A stretch of DNA of 64,000 nucleotides from Actinotalea endophytica (GTDB lineage: Bacteria > Actinomycetota > Actinomycetes > Actinomycetales > Cellulomonadaceae). The position numbers and the translations under genes are program-made. Where the stretch lies: the NCBI RefSeq assembly GCF_025717005.1, contig NZ_JAOVZU010000007.1, positions 219,751 through 283,750 on the forward strand, written 5' to 3'. The notes below the pieces were generated by a model. The model searched no databases. It saw nothing but the letters and a program-made list of their open reading frames with translations, and was not told where the DNA came from. This document shows positions 25,482 through 35,764 of this stretch, in pieces. How positions within the stretch are numbered: position 1 is the stretch's first letter; each line of letters opens with the position of its first letter.

Positions 25482-25970
25482 TCAGCGTCCGGCGTCGCGC
25501 AGGGTGCTGGTGACCCCGTCGATGTCGGACGCGATGCACAGGACCTCACGGTCGCCGAGGTCGTTCCAGCCGTCCTCGACGGGGTACATCGGGAACATGT
25601 CGATCACCGACTCCTCGTAGGTCACGCCCACGAAGCTCGCGAACTCCTCCTCGCAGTACGTCCACGCCTGCTCGCTCACGACGTCCTCGCCCGGGTACTC
25701 CTCGCCGGTCAGCTGCGTGCTCGCGTACACCTCGGCGTCGTGCTCCTCGCCGCACGGCACGAACGGGATCTCCTCGACGTACTCGGTGAGGCCGGTCGAG
25801 TCGAAGCAGTCGCCGACCTCGAGCGAGAACGCACCCTCGGTCGACGCCTCGGTCACCTGGCCGCTCTCGTCCCGCTGCGGCTCGTCGGAGAACAGCCCGC
25901 TGACGGCGGAGCAACCGCCGAGGCTGACCGCACCGAGCACGAGCGCAGCGGACAGGACGGTGTGACGCAT
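25482..25970 (-). CDS. Lipoprotein with septum-formation domain
   Basis: 162 residues. A signal peptide ends in the lipobox SLGGC (Cys near residue 20), a short acidic linker follows, then the Septum_form domain with paired Cys (VGDCFDS, FVPCGEEHDAEVYA, WTYCEEEFASF, VLCIASD). The layout GDC...PC..xHDAEV is shared with the proline-rich protein at 13348-14343. It is secreted and membrane-anchored; its role in division is inferred only from the family name. Confidence 0.8.
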   Translation of the reverse strand: MRHTVLSAALVLGAVSLGGCSAVSGLFSDEPQRDESGQVTEASTEGAFSLEVGDCFDSTGLTEYVEEIPFVPCGEEHDAEVYASTQLTGEEYPGEDVVSEQAWTYCEEEFASFVGVTYEESVIDMFPMYPVEDGWNDLGDREVLCIASDIDGVTSTLRDAGR

Positions 25971-26073
25971 GGATTCCCCCAGGTGGCCGGCGGCGACGCC
26001 GCGACGAGCGCACCCGCGGACTCCGGGTGCGCAGTCGAACCTAGCGGGCCGGCACCCGCTCGTGCTGGGACGG

Positions 26074-26475
26074 TCAGGCCTCGACGACCTCGCCGTCCAC
26101 GACCTTGACCGCGACCGACGGCAGCGGCGTGATCGCCGGCCCGCGAAGGACGTCGCCGGTGGCGGCGTCGAAGGCCGACCCGTGGCACGGACAGTCCAGC
26201 TCGTCGCCGTTGGCCTGCACCTGGCAGCCGGCGTGCGTGCAGATCGCGCTGAACGCCACGACGGTGCCCTCGGTGGGCTGGGCGACCATGATCGCGTCGC
26301 CGGCCGCCGTGGTCGCGGGAGCCGCGCCGCCGACCGGCACGTCGGACAGTGCGAGGAGCGCGCTGCCCGGTGACGCCGGGCTGCCGACGGTGGGCTGCTT
26401 CGGCGCGCAGGCGGCGACGACGCCGGCCGCGCCCACGGCAGCGGTCCCGACCAGGAAGTGTCGACGGTTGATCAT
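26074..26475 (-). CDS. Rieske (2Fe-2S) lipoprotein
   Basis: 133 residues. The twin-arginine-like N-terminus NRRHFLVGTAAVGAAGVVAAC ends in a possible lipobox Cys. The Rieske cluster motifs are CTHAGC and CPCHGSAFD, with Cys and His ligands intact. The start ATG 26475 is chosen for the Tat signal. Small lone Rieske proteins of this type are exported folded through Tat and act in electron transfer; the partner is unknown. Confidence 0.88.
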   Translation of the reverse strand: MINRRHFLVGTAAVGAAGVVAACAPKQPTVGSPASPGSALLALSDVPVGGAAPATTAAGDAIMVAQPTEGTVVAFSAICTHAGCQVQANGDELDCPCHGSAFDAATGDVLRGPAITPLPSVAVKVVDGEVVEA

Positions 26476-26558
26476 CCAGTCTCCTCGGTGCTCGCGGAGC
26501 GAGGGGGTCGGGACCCATCGTGCCCGCTCGGGCCGCGAACGTCCCGCGCAGCGGCGGC

Positions 26559-27005
26559 TCAGACCCCGCCGACCGCCTCCGCGGCCATCAGCGACTCCGA
26601 CTCGGCGTCGGTGAACAGCCGCGAGCGGATCAGGAACCGCTTGCCCTCGGGCGCCTCGAGCGAGAAGCCCGCGCCGCGACCGTCGACCACGTCGATGGTC
26701 AGGTGGGTGTGCTTCCAGTACTCGAACTGCGCACGACTCATCCAGACCGGCACCGCCTGGTCCGCGTCGACCGAGCCCGGCTCGGCCGGGACGCGCAGGT
26801 CACCGAGGTGCACGTCCGCGTCGCCGACCAGGAAGTCGCCGTCCGGGTAGCACATCGGCGAGGAGCCGTCGCAGCACCCGCCGGACTGGTGCACCATCAG
26901 TGGCCCGTGCCGACGGGCGAGGGCTCGCAGCAGCGCCGCGGCCTCCGAGGTGACCGCGACGCGGTCCACGCCGGCTCGCCTCGCCACGGCAGAAGGCTGA
27001 TCCAT
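26559..27005 (-). CDS. DUF779 domain-containing protein
   Basis: 148 residues. It has the DUF779 signature: ALARRHGPLMVHQSGGCCDGSSPMCYPDGDFLVGDADVHLG, with three conserved Cys, then WMSRAQFEYWKHTHLTIDVVDGRGAGFSLE. ATG 27005 follows CGAGGAGGAGGA. DUF779 proteins typically sit next to an acetaldehyde/aldehyde dehydrogenase, as here. Their exact role is not established; the Cys cluster suggests a metal or redox helper. Confidence 0.88.
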   Translation of the reverse strand: MDQPSAVARRAGVDRVAVTSEAAALLRALARRHGPLMVHQSGGCCDGSSPMCYPDGDFLVGDADVHLGDLRVPAEPGSVDADQAVPVWMSRAQFEYWKHTHLTIDVVDGRGAGFSLEAPEGKRFLIRSRLFTDAESESLMAAEAVGGV

Positions 27006-27087
27006 CGTTCCTCCTCCTCGCGGCGCACGGCCGGCCGGGTGAGCACCCTCGGGCACCACGACCCGGCCGGCCGCCGCCGCGTGCCGA

Positions 27088-28611
<1,524 letters not shown>

Positions 28612-28778
28612 GGCTGAACCTCCGTAGCCGGTGGGACGTGGCCGCAGGCCCGCCCCGCGCCGCCTCGTCGCGACGCGCGGGCACGGTAGGTCGCGCGGGG
28701 TTGCAGGACCGTTGCACGCCCGCCGGACCGGCCGCGGGGCTCGGCGCCGTCGCGGCGCCGAGGGCGGGGCGCGCGGCG

Positions 28779-30059
28779 TCAGGCCAGGTCGTCGTCGAGC
28801 ATGCGCAGCCGCGCCCGGGCCCGTGCCGCGCCGGGCGACCCCGGGGGCAGCAGCGCGACGAGCCGCTCGGCGGCCGCGAAGTCGTCGGCACCGGCCGGGC
28901 TGAGCGACCACGCGAGCACCGCGGCGACATCGTCGGTCTCCTCGACCGCTGCCCGCACGTCCACGTCGAGCTCGGTGCGCAGGCGCGCGACGCCCGGTGC
29001 GTCCGAGCGTGGCAGGACCGGGCCCTTGTAGAGGCGCACCGCGTCACCGACGGCGCCGCGGTCGAGCAGCTCCCGGACCTGGCCGCCGTCCCAGACCAAC
29101 CCGTCCGCCGGCCGGTACGGGCGCGACCCCGCGACGAGCTCCTCGGAGACCCGCCTCAGCCGGGACACCTCGGCGCGTACCGTGACGTCGCTCAGCCCGT
29201 CGGGGTGCAGCAGGGCGCCGAGCTCGTCGGCGCCGAGTCCGCGCGGGTGCGCGGCCAGGAGCACGAGGATCTCCGAGTGGCGCAGCGTGAGGCTCCCGCC
29301 CGGCACGCCCGGACCGGTCAGCGCACCGGTCGACCTGCCGAGCGCGTCGAGCCGGAGGCCCGGGCCGACCAGCGCCCCCGCGTCGCGGTGCCAGCCCTGG
29401 TGGAACGCACGCACCGCGAGCTCCGCCTCCATCGCGGCCACCGTCGCGCGCACCAGTGGGAGCATGTGCGGCGCGGCCGCCCCGTCACGGCCGGTGACGT
29501 CGAGCACCCCGAGCTGGTGCCCGAACGCGTCGTGCACGGGCGCCGCGGAGCAGCTGAACGGCTGCACCGGGAGCGCGAAGTGCTCCGCGGAGAACACCTG
29601 GACCTCGTGGTCGGTGGCCAGGGCGATGCCCGGCGCGTTGGTCCCGGCCCGGTCCTCGGCCCAGAGCGCGCCCTCGACGAAGCCCGCGGACTCGACCGCG
29701 CGGCGCACCGCACGGTCCCCCTCGACCCAGAGCAGCCGGCCGCCGGCGTCGGCGAGCGCGACGACCAGGCCCTCCTGCGACCCGTCCAGCAGGATCCGGC
29801 GGGCCAGCGGCAGCAGCGCGGCGAGCGGGTGGTCCCGGCGGTAGGCGGCCAGCTCGGCGGCCGGCATGCTCGCGTCGACCTCGGGGCGTTCCGGGTCCAC
29901 CCCGCAGCGTCGGCTGCGCTGCCAGGAGTCCAGCACCACGCGTCGGACCGCGCCGGGTCGTCGCCCGGAGAGGAACTCCTCGTGCGCGTGGCGCAGCCGG
30001 CTCTCCAGCTGCACCGTGTCGGTACCGGCGGGCAACGCCGCCCACGGACTGGTGACCAT
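28779..30059 (-). CDS. GAF-domain transcriptional activator (AcoR-like, lacking AAA)
   Basis: 426 residues. The N-terminal part resembles the sensor half of AcoR-type activators: [20 protein letters not shown], then a GAF domain ([69 protein letters not shown]). No sigma-54 AAA module follows. Instead residues about 270-340 form a winged-helix ([42 protein letters not shown]). It likely activates the adjacent aldehyde dehydrogenase gene in response to a small alcohol or ketone; this is inferred from position. Confidence 0.82.
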   Translation of the reverse strand: MVTSPWAALPAGTDTVQLESRLRHAHEEFLSGRRPGAVRRVVLDSWQRSRRCGVDPERPEVDASMPAAELAAYRRDHPLAALLPLARRILLDGSQEGLVVALADAGGRLLWVEGDRAVRRAVESAGFVEGALWAEDRAGTNAPGIALATDHEVQVFSAEHFALPVQPFSCSAAPVHDAFGHQLGVLDVTGRDGAAAPHMLPLVRATVAAMEAELAVRAFHQGWHRDAGALVGPGLRLDALGRSTGALTGPGVPGGSLTLRHSEILVLLAAHPRGLGADELGALLHPDGLSDVTVRAEVSRLRRVSEELVAGSRPYRPADGLVWDGGQVRELLDRGAVGDAVRLYKGPVLPRSDAPGVARLRTELDVDVRAAVEETDDVAAVLAWSLSPAGADDFAAAERLVALLPPGSPGAARARARLRMLDDDLA

Positions 30060-30111
30060 GCGGTCCTCTCGACCCCGTCGTCGGTGGGGTGAGGGTAACC
30101 CGGCCCGGGTC

Positions 30112-32460
30112 TCAGCGCTCCTGCGGCGCGGTGACGTGCTCGGCCGCCCAGCGCTCGGCCCAGGCGAGCACGTCCGCCTCGGGCATCGGCCGGGCGACGT
30201 GGAAACCCTGGACGTGGTCACAGCCGGTCGCGCGCAGCGCGCTCATCGTCTCGCCGTCCTCGACGCCCTCGGCCACCACCTCGAGGTCGAGCCGGTGGGC
30301 GAGCTCGACCACCGAGTGCACGAGCGAGCCGTCCCGGGCCGAGGTGAGCATGTCCGTGACGAAGCTGCGGTCGATCTTGATGTCGTCGACCGGCAGGCTC
30401 TTGAGGTAGCTCATCGAGGAGTACCCCGTGCCGAAGTCGTCGATCGAGAGCCGGACCCCGAGCTCCTTGAGCTGGTCCATCGTGGCGACCGCCCGCGCCG
30501 GGTCGTCGACCAAGGTCTCCTCGGTGATCTCGAGGCACAGCCATCCCGGGTCCACGTCGGCGGCCCGCAGGAACGCGTCGACCCGTTGGGTCAGCGTCAC
30601 GTCGACCAGGGCGCGCGGCGACAGGTTGACGGCCACCCGCGCGTCGATGCCGTGCGCACGCCACCGCGCCAGCGCGGCCAGGGCACGCTCGAGCACCACG
30701 TCGGTGAGCTGGTGGATGATCGACGTGCTCTCCGCGACGGGGATGAACGTGCCGGGCTGCACCATCCCTCGGGTCGGGTGGTGCCACCGGATCAGCGCCT
30801 CGAAGGACGCCGGACGGTCGGTGTCCAGCGCGACGATCGGCTGGAAGTACACGTCGAGCTGCCCGCCGCTCTCGAGCGCCCGTCGCAGGTCGCCGAGCAG
30901 GCCGAGCTGCGACGCGTCGTCGGTGTCCTGCACGTCGCGGTAGAGCGTCACGCCGGCGCGGCTGCGCTTGGCCGCGTGCATCGCGACGTCGGCGTGCTGC
31001 AGCAGGAGGTGGACGTCGTCGCCGTCGGCGGGCGCCCAGGCGATCCCGATGCTCACCTCGACGTCGAGGGTGAGGTCTCCGACGGCGAACGGCTCGTGCA
31101 GCGCGGACCGCAGCCGGTAGGCGAGCGCGAGGACCGTCATCACCCCTGCGTGACCGCCGCTGAGCACCACGAACTCGTCACCACCGAGCCGCGCGCAGAC
31201 GTCGTCGGGCCGGATGTGCTCGCCGATCCGGTCGGCGACCCGGCGCAGCAGCTCGTCGCCCGTCGAGTGCCCGAGCACGTCGTTGATCTGCTTGAAGCGG
31301 TCGAGGTCGAGGTACAGCAGCGCGACCAGCCGGTCCCGACCACGGTCCCGCGCGAGCAGGCGCCGGGCGCGCTCGCCGAGCTCCGACCGGCTCGGCAGGC
31401 CGGTGAGCTCGTCGTGCGCCGCCTGGTGGGCGAGGCGCTCCTCGAAGGCGCGACCCTCCTCGAACCGCAACGCGTTGGCCAGCGCGGCTGCCGCGTGGCT
31501 CGAGAGGAGGCTCAGGCCGTCGGCGACCCGCACGTCCACCGGGGTCGCCAGCCGCCCGACGAGCAGCGCCTCGACGGCATCACCCGCGCCGATCCCGGCG
31601 GCCACCACCACCTGCCCCGGGTCCGCCGGGGCGGTCTCGACGGTGGCCCACCCGAGGTCCTGCGTCGCGGTGGCGACCTGGTCGAACGATCCGGTGAGGT
31701 CGTACCCGTCGTCGCCCTCGGACGGCTCACCGAGCCGTCCGGTGCGCGACCAGACCTGCGCCTCGGCGAAGCCCAGCTGTTCGGCGGCGGCCGTGACCTC
31801 ACGGATCACGGTCGGTACGTCGAGGGCCGACATCCGGCGCGCGGCCGCCGCGACCGCACGGAGCTGGTCGACCTCGGCCTCACCGGCGGCGGTGCTGGCG
31901 ATCTGCTCGTTGAGCCGCCTCGTGAGCCCGACCAGCAGGAACGTGACGATGCCGAGCACACCGATCCGGTAGGTGAGCGAGTCGAGGCTCAGCGACGGGG
32001 TCCCGGCCACGCGGTGGGACACCTCGAGCCCGAGCACGTATCCCAGCGAGAGCACCACCCAGGTCACTGCCGAGGCCCGTGCCCATCGACGCAGCGACGC
32101 CTCGGCGACCGGCAGGAGCAGCAGCGTCCACAGCGCGCTGGCCGCGTCGAACGCGAAGCACATGATGAGCATCAGGATCGCGACCGAGTCGACGACCAGC
32201 CCGACCACCCGCCGGGTGCCCACCGGCACGGGCGTCGACGTCCTTCGGGCGACCAGCTCGGCCACGTTGACCAGGACGAGGAGCCCGGCCGGGACCAGAC
32301 CCCACCACAGCGAGTACCGGGGTACCGAGACGCCGTCGGTCGGCACGTAGAGCGCGAGCTGCAGGACGGTCAGGGCTGCGCCGAGCCAGCGCGCGCGGAT
32401 CACGATCGCGTCGCCGTCGTCCGCACCACTGGGCTCGCGCGGCGCGCGGGCCAGCCCCAT
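30112..32460 (-). CDS. Membrane GGDEF-EAL c-di-GMP enzyme
   Basis: 782 residues. The N-terminus has about six hydrophobic helices (residues 20-215), then a GAF-like region (225-370), a GGDEF domain with RLGGDEFVVL near 425 and an I-site RPDD five residues before it, and an EAL domain with FEALIRW near 552, VNLSPR, LEITEE, IDDFGTGYSSM, KIDRSFV and VVAEGVED. Both catalytic sets look complete, so it may both make and break c-di-GMP. I chose ATG 32460 with GGAGG 7 bases upstream, over ATG 32565. Confidence 0.9.
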   Translation of the reverse strand: MGLARAPREPSGADDGDAIVIRARWLGAALTVLQLALYVPTDGVSVPRYSLWWGLVPAGLLVLVNVAELVARRTSTPVPVGTRRVVGLVVDSVAILMLIMCFAFDAASALWTLLLLPVAEASLRRWARASAVTWVVLSLGYVLGLEVSHRVAGTPSLSLDSLTYRIGVLGIVTFLLVGLTRRLNEQIASTAAGEAEVDQLRAVAAAARRMSALDVPTVIREVTAAAEQLGFAEAQVWSRTGRLGEPSEGDDGYDLTGSFDQVATATQDLGWATVETAPADPGQVVVAAGIGAGDAVEALLVGRLATPVDVRVADGLSLLSSHAAAALANALRFEEGRAFEERLAHQAAHDELTGLPSRSELGERARRLLARDRGRDRLVALLYLDLDRFKQINDVLGHSTGDELLRRVADRIGEHIRPDDVCARLGGDEFVVLSGGHAGVMTVLALAYRLRSALHEPFAVGDLTLDVEVSIGIAWAPADGDDVHLLLQHADVAMHAAKRSRAGVTLYRDVQDTDDASQLGLLGDLRRALESGGQLDVYFQPIVALDTDRPASFEALIRWHHPTRGMVQPGTFIPVAESTSIIHQLTDVVLERALAALARWRAHGIDARVAVNLSPRALVDVTLTQRVDAFLRAADVDPGWLCLEITEETLVDDPARAVATMDQLKELGVRLSIDDFGTGYSSMSYLKSLPVDDIKIDRSFVTDMLTSARDGSLVHSVVELAHRLDLEVVAEGVEDGETMSALRATGCDHVQGFHVARPMPEADVLAWAERWAAEHVTAPQER

Positions 32461-32594
32461 GACGCGCCTCCGTCCCGGCTCGGGCGGCCCTCGGTACGGG
32501 CTCGACCTCGTGTGCAGACACATCGGCGGGACGAGCGCGCGTCTGAGCACTCGGAACCGTGTCATGACCGGGCGCGACGCGGCTCTCTTCAGAT

Positions 32595-32762
32595 ATGGGG
32601 AGTGAAGAGGTCGTCACGGGTCAGCTGCCCGTACCGTGCGCGGCGCGTCCGTCGACCGGGTTCGTGCACCTCGACGGACCGTGCCGGTGCTTCGTCGGCG
32701 GGCCCCCGCCGGAGTTCCCGCCCGGGGACGGCGATCCGGAACCGGCGCCGGCCGCCGCCTGA
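32595..32762 (+). CDS. Possible small protein, Cys-containing, proline-rich
   Basis: A 55-codon reading frame starting MGSEEVVTGQLPVPC, with three Cys (one CxC: PCRCF) and a Pro-rich acidic tail ending in AAA. Third codon positions are mostly G or C, as for real genes here, but no strong ribosome site is visible and the family is unknown. It converges on the small protein at 32770. Confidence 0.35.
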   Translation: MGSEEVVTGQLPVPCAARPSTGFVHLDGPCRCFVGGPPPEFPPGDGDPEPAPAAA

Positions 32763-32769
32763 CGGACAG

Positions 32770-32958
32770 CTAGGCGGTCGGTTCGTCCTCGTGCGGCTCG
32801 GTGTACGGGTCGGGCACATCTCCCGGGGTCCCGGCGCCGGCCCGGCGCACGGTGTGCCCGGTGTCCGACTCGTGGATGTCCGCGGCGCTCCAGGCCGAGC
32901 TGCCGGAGACGTGCCACTCGCAGTCCTCGCAGGTCGCGGTACGCAGCACTGGACTCAT
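32770..32958 (-). CDS. Small CxxC protein of unknown function
   Basis: 62 residues starting MSPVLRTATCEDCEWHVSG. CEDC followed by HESDTGHTV gives a possible C2H2-like metal site (Cys-x2-Cys ... His-x6-His). An acidic tail follows (DPYTEPHEDEPTA). Similar small CxxC...TGH proteins are frequent in actinobacteria and are unnamed. ATG 32958 was chosen because the frame upstream is Arg-rich and unlike a protein. Confidence 0.6.
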   Translation of the reverse strand: MSPVLRTATCEDCEWHVSGSSAWSAADIHESDTGHTVRRAGAGTPGDVPDPYTEPHEDEPTA

Positions 32959-33190
32959 GGCCTCGATCCAATCGCACCTCGGCAGCACGCGCCAGATGCC
33001 GCGCTCGGGGGCCGGCCGCCGTCGTACCGGTTCGTGACGGTTCGCACCGGTTTCGCGCCGCGCCCCGGACCGGGAATGTTCCGGGCCTGCGGACGCTTGA
33101 CACCCGTGTGGCCGGCCCGGTTCATGTCCCCCGGGCCTCATACTCAGCCGCTACGAGCGGCCAGCCGCCGAGAGGCGACTGCCGGGCCGG
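32959..33190. other. Intergenic, 232 bp, no gene found
   Basis: Between the small CxxC protein start and the DUF6544-type gene stop. It contains a TTGACA at 33096-33101 on the plus strand, but no gene follows in that direction and no good -10 is present. Otherwise nothing recognisable. Confidence 0.4.
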
Positions 33191-34333
33191 TCACGCACCC
33201 GCGATCTCGACCGAGTCGATCGTCGTCTCGATGTACGTGTAGGTGCCCTCCGGCGCGTCCCACACCGCGGCGCCCGCCCCGGCGACCCGTCCGATCGGCA
33301 TCTCGCGGTGCCCGGTCAGCGGGGTCGACCAGGGCATCTGCTCGACGGTCCGGCCGTCGGTGCGCGATCGGTCCTCGGAGCGGAAGTCGACCAGGTCACC
33401 CGCGTCGTCGAGCACCAGGGTGGCGGCGACCTCGTGGCCCCCGCAGGCCAGGCGCACCACGACGTGGTGGTCGTCGACCTCGGCCCACGTCACCGGCGCG
33501 TCCAGCAGCGCCGCGGGGGCCATCATGCACACGTCGTTCAGCACCGTGACGGTCTCCGCCTTCCCCATCTCGCGCCCCTCGACCGACACGACGGGCACCA
33601 TCGACGCGACCCGCGCGTGCATCGACGCGTCGCCCTCCCGGTACACGTGCAGAACGTCGACCGGGAGGCCGCGCATCGTCGCGTCCATCCGGAACCACCG
33701 CGTCCAGGTGTCGCCGACGGTGTTGACCTGCTCGGCGGCGAAGGTCATCCACGGCGCGTCCTCGGTGCTGCGGATCCGGCCGCGCATCACCGCTCGGAAC
33801 GCCAGGGGCCGGGGCCGCCCGACCACGCCGGCCCGGCGCAGCCAGCGCGCTGCCGGTGCGGGCAGCGGCTCGAGGTCGGCCTCGGTGACCACCGGGCCGG
33901 CACAGGCGCCGCGGTCGACCTCGACGGCGTGGCGCCGGTAGCGGGCACGCCGGCTGCGCGGGCCTTCGGCGAACCACGCGTGCAGCACGGCGGCGCCCAG
34001 GACGACGCTGCCGGCGGTCCCGGCGAACGCCTGCGGCCACGAGACCACGATCAGTGTCTGGGAGAGGACCAGCGCGGGTAGCCCCAGCCACCACCAGTGG
34101 CGCCGCCCGAGGCCGAGGCCCACACCGGACCCGACCACCGCTGCCGCAGCAAGGAACCACAGCCAGCCGGGCGCCGCGCCTGTGCCCTCGGGCGTGCCGA
34201 GGACGCCGATCAGGTGCACGAGGCCGTGCAGCACGATGAGGACGGCGACGACGACGCGCACCGCGTCGCCGGCGCGGCGCGGGCGGGCCGGCGGCCGTGT
34301 GGCGGTCGCGGCGACGGTCGGGACGGCGGTCAT
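33191..34333 (-). CDS. DUF6544-type membrane protein
   Basis: 380 residues. Four N-terminal membrane helices (VRVVVAVLIVLHGLVHLIGVLG, WLWFLAAAAVVGSGVGLGLG, WWLGLPALVLSQTLIVVSW, AGSVVLGAAVLHAWFA) lead into a soluble domain of about 230 residues: PAPAARWLRRAGV, FRAVMRGRIRSTEDAPWMTFAAEQVNTVGDTWTRWFRMDA, MAPAALLD and FRSEDR. This pattern matches DUF6544 proteins, of unknown function. It is ATGA-coupled to the MarR regulator. Confidence 0.75.
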   Translation of the reverse strand: MTAVPTVAATATRPPARPRRAGDAVRVVVAVLIVLHGLVHLIGVLGTPEGTGAAPGWLWFLAAAAVVGSGVGLGLGRRHWWWLGLPALVLSQTLIVVSWPQAFAGTAGSVVLGAAVLHAWFAEGPRSRRARYRRHAVEVDRGACAGPVVTEADLEPLPAPAARWLRRAGVVGRPRPLAFRAVMRGRIRSTEDAPWMTFAAEQVNTVGDTWTRWFRMDATMRGLPVDVLHVYREGDASMHARVASMVPVVSVEGREMGKAETVTVLNDVCMMAPAALLDAPVTWAEVDDHHVVVRLACGGHEVAATLVLDDAGDLVDFRSEDRSRTDGRTVEQMPWSTPLTGHREMPIGRVAGAGAAVWDAPEGTYTYIETTIDSVEIAGA

Positions 34334-34860
34334 GAAAGCTCCTGGAGGTGCGTGATCCAGCGGGACACGAGGCGGTCGAGCTCGTCGACCTCGGACGCGG
34401 CGAAGCAGCCGAACAGCGCGCCGAGAAGGGCCTGCTGCTCGGCGGCGACCGCGGGTTCGTCGAACACGGCGACCTTGGCCGTGAGCGCGAGCCGGGTCGC
34501 TCGGGCGTCGCGCGAGTCGCTCTCGAGCGTGAGGTATCCGCGGTCCGCGAGCTGTCCGGCGATCTGGCGGACGTTCTGCCGCGAGGTCCCAAACACGGCG
34601 GCCGCCTCGCTCAGGGTGGGCGCCACCCCGGGGAAGGCGCGCACCAGCACCGCCAGCAGCAACCACTGCCGGCTGGTCAGACCGAAGGGCACGAGCGACT
34701 CGTCGGCCCTGCGGGTCAGGTGCTGGAACAGCACGAACAGCTGACCGAAGAGGTGGTCGAACGGGTGGTCGGTCGGGTGGTCGGTCGGGTGGTCGGTCGG
34801 ACCGGCCGACGACTCGGGCAGGTCGCCGGCGCGGCGCGGGGGGACTGGCGCGTCCGTCAT
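34330..34860 (-). CDS. MarR family transcriptional regulator
   Basis: 176 residues. The MarR winged helix is at about 60-130: SRQWLLLAVLVRAFPGVAPTLSEAAAVFGTSRQNVRQIAGQLADRGYLTLESDSRDARATRLALT. An N-terminal 35-residue tail contains a triple TDHP repeat coded by a 12-bp DNA repeat. Its start codon abuts a perfect 20-bp palindrome shared with the divergent methyltransferase promoter, so it likely controls both genes. It is coupled to the DUF6544-type gene. Confidence 0.9.
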   Translation of the reverse strand: MTDAPVPPRRAGDLPESSAGPTDHPTDHPTDHPFDHLFGQLFVLFQHLTRRADESLVPFGLTSRQWLLLAVLVRAFPGVAPTLSEAAAVFGTSRQNVRQIAGQLADRGYLTLESDSRDARATRLALTAKVAVFDEPAVAAEQQALLGALFGCFAASEVDELDRLVSRWITHLQELS

Positions 34861-34880
34861 ATGCGTAATATATTACGCAT
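34861..34880. promoter_or_regulatory. MarR operator (perfect palindrome)
   Basis: ATGCGTAATATATTACGCAT reads identically on both strands, 20 of 20 bases. It lies immediately before the MarR ATG (34860) and 35 bases before the divergent methyltransferase start. AT-rich in a very GC-rich region, it probably also carries promoter elements. Confidence 0.8.
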
Positions 34881-34914
34881 CTCAGTCCGATGGAAGCCCA
34901 GGCAAGGAGGCCCG

Positions 34915-35718
34915 GTGACCCACCCCGACGTCATCCCGTTCACGCCGAGCGACGCACCGTTCTGGGCGGACCCGTGGATCGGCGCCCAGCTCCTGGCGGC
35001 CCACCTCGACGACCGGCACGAGGCCGCCAGCCGCGCGCCCGCCGTGCTCGACCGCGCCGTGGCCCACCTCGTCGCGCGCGGTCTGGCCGGGCCCGGCGTG
35101 CGGGTGCTCGACCTCGGCTGCGGACCGGGTCTCGTCTCGACCCGGCTGGCCGCCGTGGGCTGCGAGGTCACCGGTGTCGACATCAACCGCCGTTCGCTCG
35201 CCCACGCCAGGGCGACCGCGGGCGACCTGCCCGTCACCTACCGCGAGCAGGACTTCCGCACCCTCGACGACGACGGCGCGTTCGACCTCGTCCTGCAGTC
35301 CTACGGCGAGCTCGCGACCTTCGACCCCGACACCCTCGACGGCGTGCTGGGCGCCGTGCACCGCGCGCTGCGGCCGGCCGGCGCGCTGGTGTTCGACATG
35401 TCGACGCCGCACGCCCACCCGCCGCGTCCGGACAGCGAGGAGTCCGACGGCGCGGGCTTCTGGCGGCCGCACCCGCACCGGGTTCGCGAGTCCCGCCACC
35501 ACTACCCCGACGACGTCTGCTGCGACCGGTACGAGGTCACCGACGAGACCGGGACGACGACCTACCGCATGTGGTTCGCCGACCGGACCCCCGCCACGCT
35601 CGAGCCCGTGCTCGCCCGGGCCGGCTTCGCGGTCGAGGAGCTGTGGGGCTCGCTCGCGGGCGACGAGTACGACCCGGGCTCCGCCTGGTTCGCGGTGCTC
35701 GCTCGCCGCACCCCCTGA
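34915..35718 (+). CDS. Class I SAM-dependent methyltransferase
   Basis: 267 residues. Motif I is VRVLDLGCGPGLVSTRLA, motif II VTGVDINRRSLAHARATA, the acidic post-II segment FDLVLQSYGELATFDPDTLDGVLGAVHRALRPAGALVFD. The C-terminal half (RESRHHYPDDVCCDRYEVTDETGTTTYRMWFADRTPATLEPVL) carries a small beta domain typical of methyltransferases with a DUF4942-like tail; the substrate is unknown. GTG 34915 follows AAGGAGG. It shares the MarR operator. Confidence 0.88.
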   Translation: MTHPDVIPFTPSDAPFWADPWIGAQLLAAHLDDRHEAASRAPAVLDRAVAHLVARGLAGPGVRVLDLGCGPGLVSTRLAAVGCEVTGVDINRRSLAHARATAGDLPVTYREQDFRTLDDDGAFDLVLQSYGELATFDPDTLDGVLGAVHRALRPAGALVFDMSTPHAHPPRPDSEESDGAGFWRPHPHRVRESRHHYPDDVCCDRYEVTDETGTTTYRMWFADRTPATLEPVLARAGFAVEELWGSLAGDEYDPGSAWFAVLARRTP

Positions 35719-35764
35719 ACCGGGTGCCGCAGTCGTTCCGCGGTCCGCCGTCGCTCGCCGCCGG

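Noticed and set aside
33096..33101. TTGACA promoter element on the plus strand
   Set aside because: No matching -10 at 16-18 bp and no downstream gene in that direction.
29866..33549. 1227-residue plus-strand reading frame
   Set aside because: Runs antisense to the GAF regulator, the GGDEF-EAL gene and the DUF6544-type gene; composition is arginine-rich with no domain.
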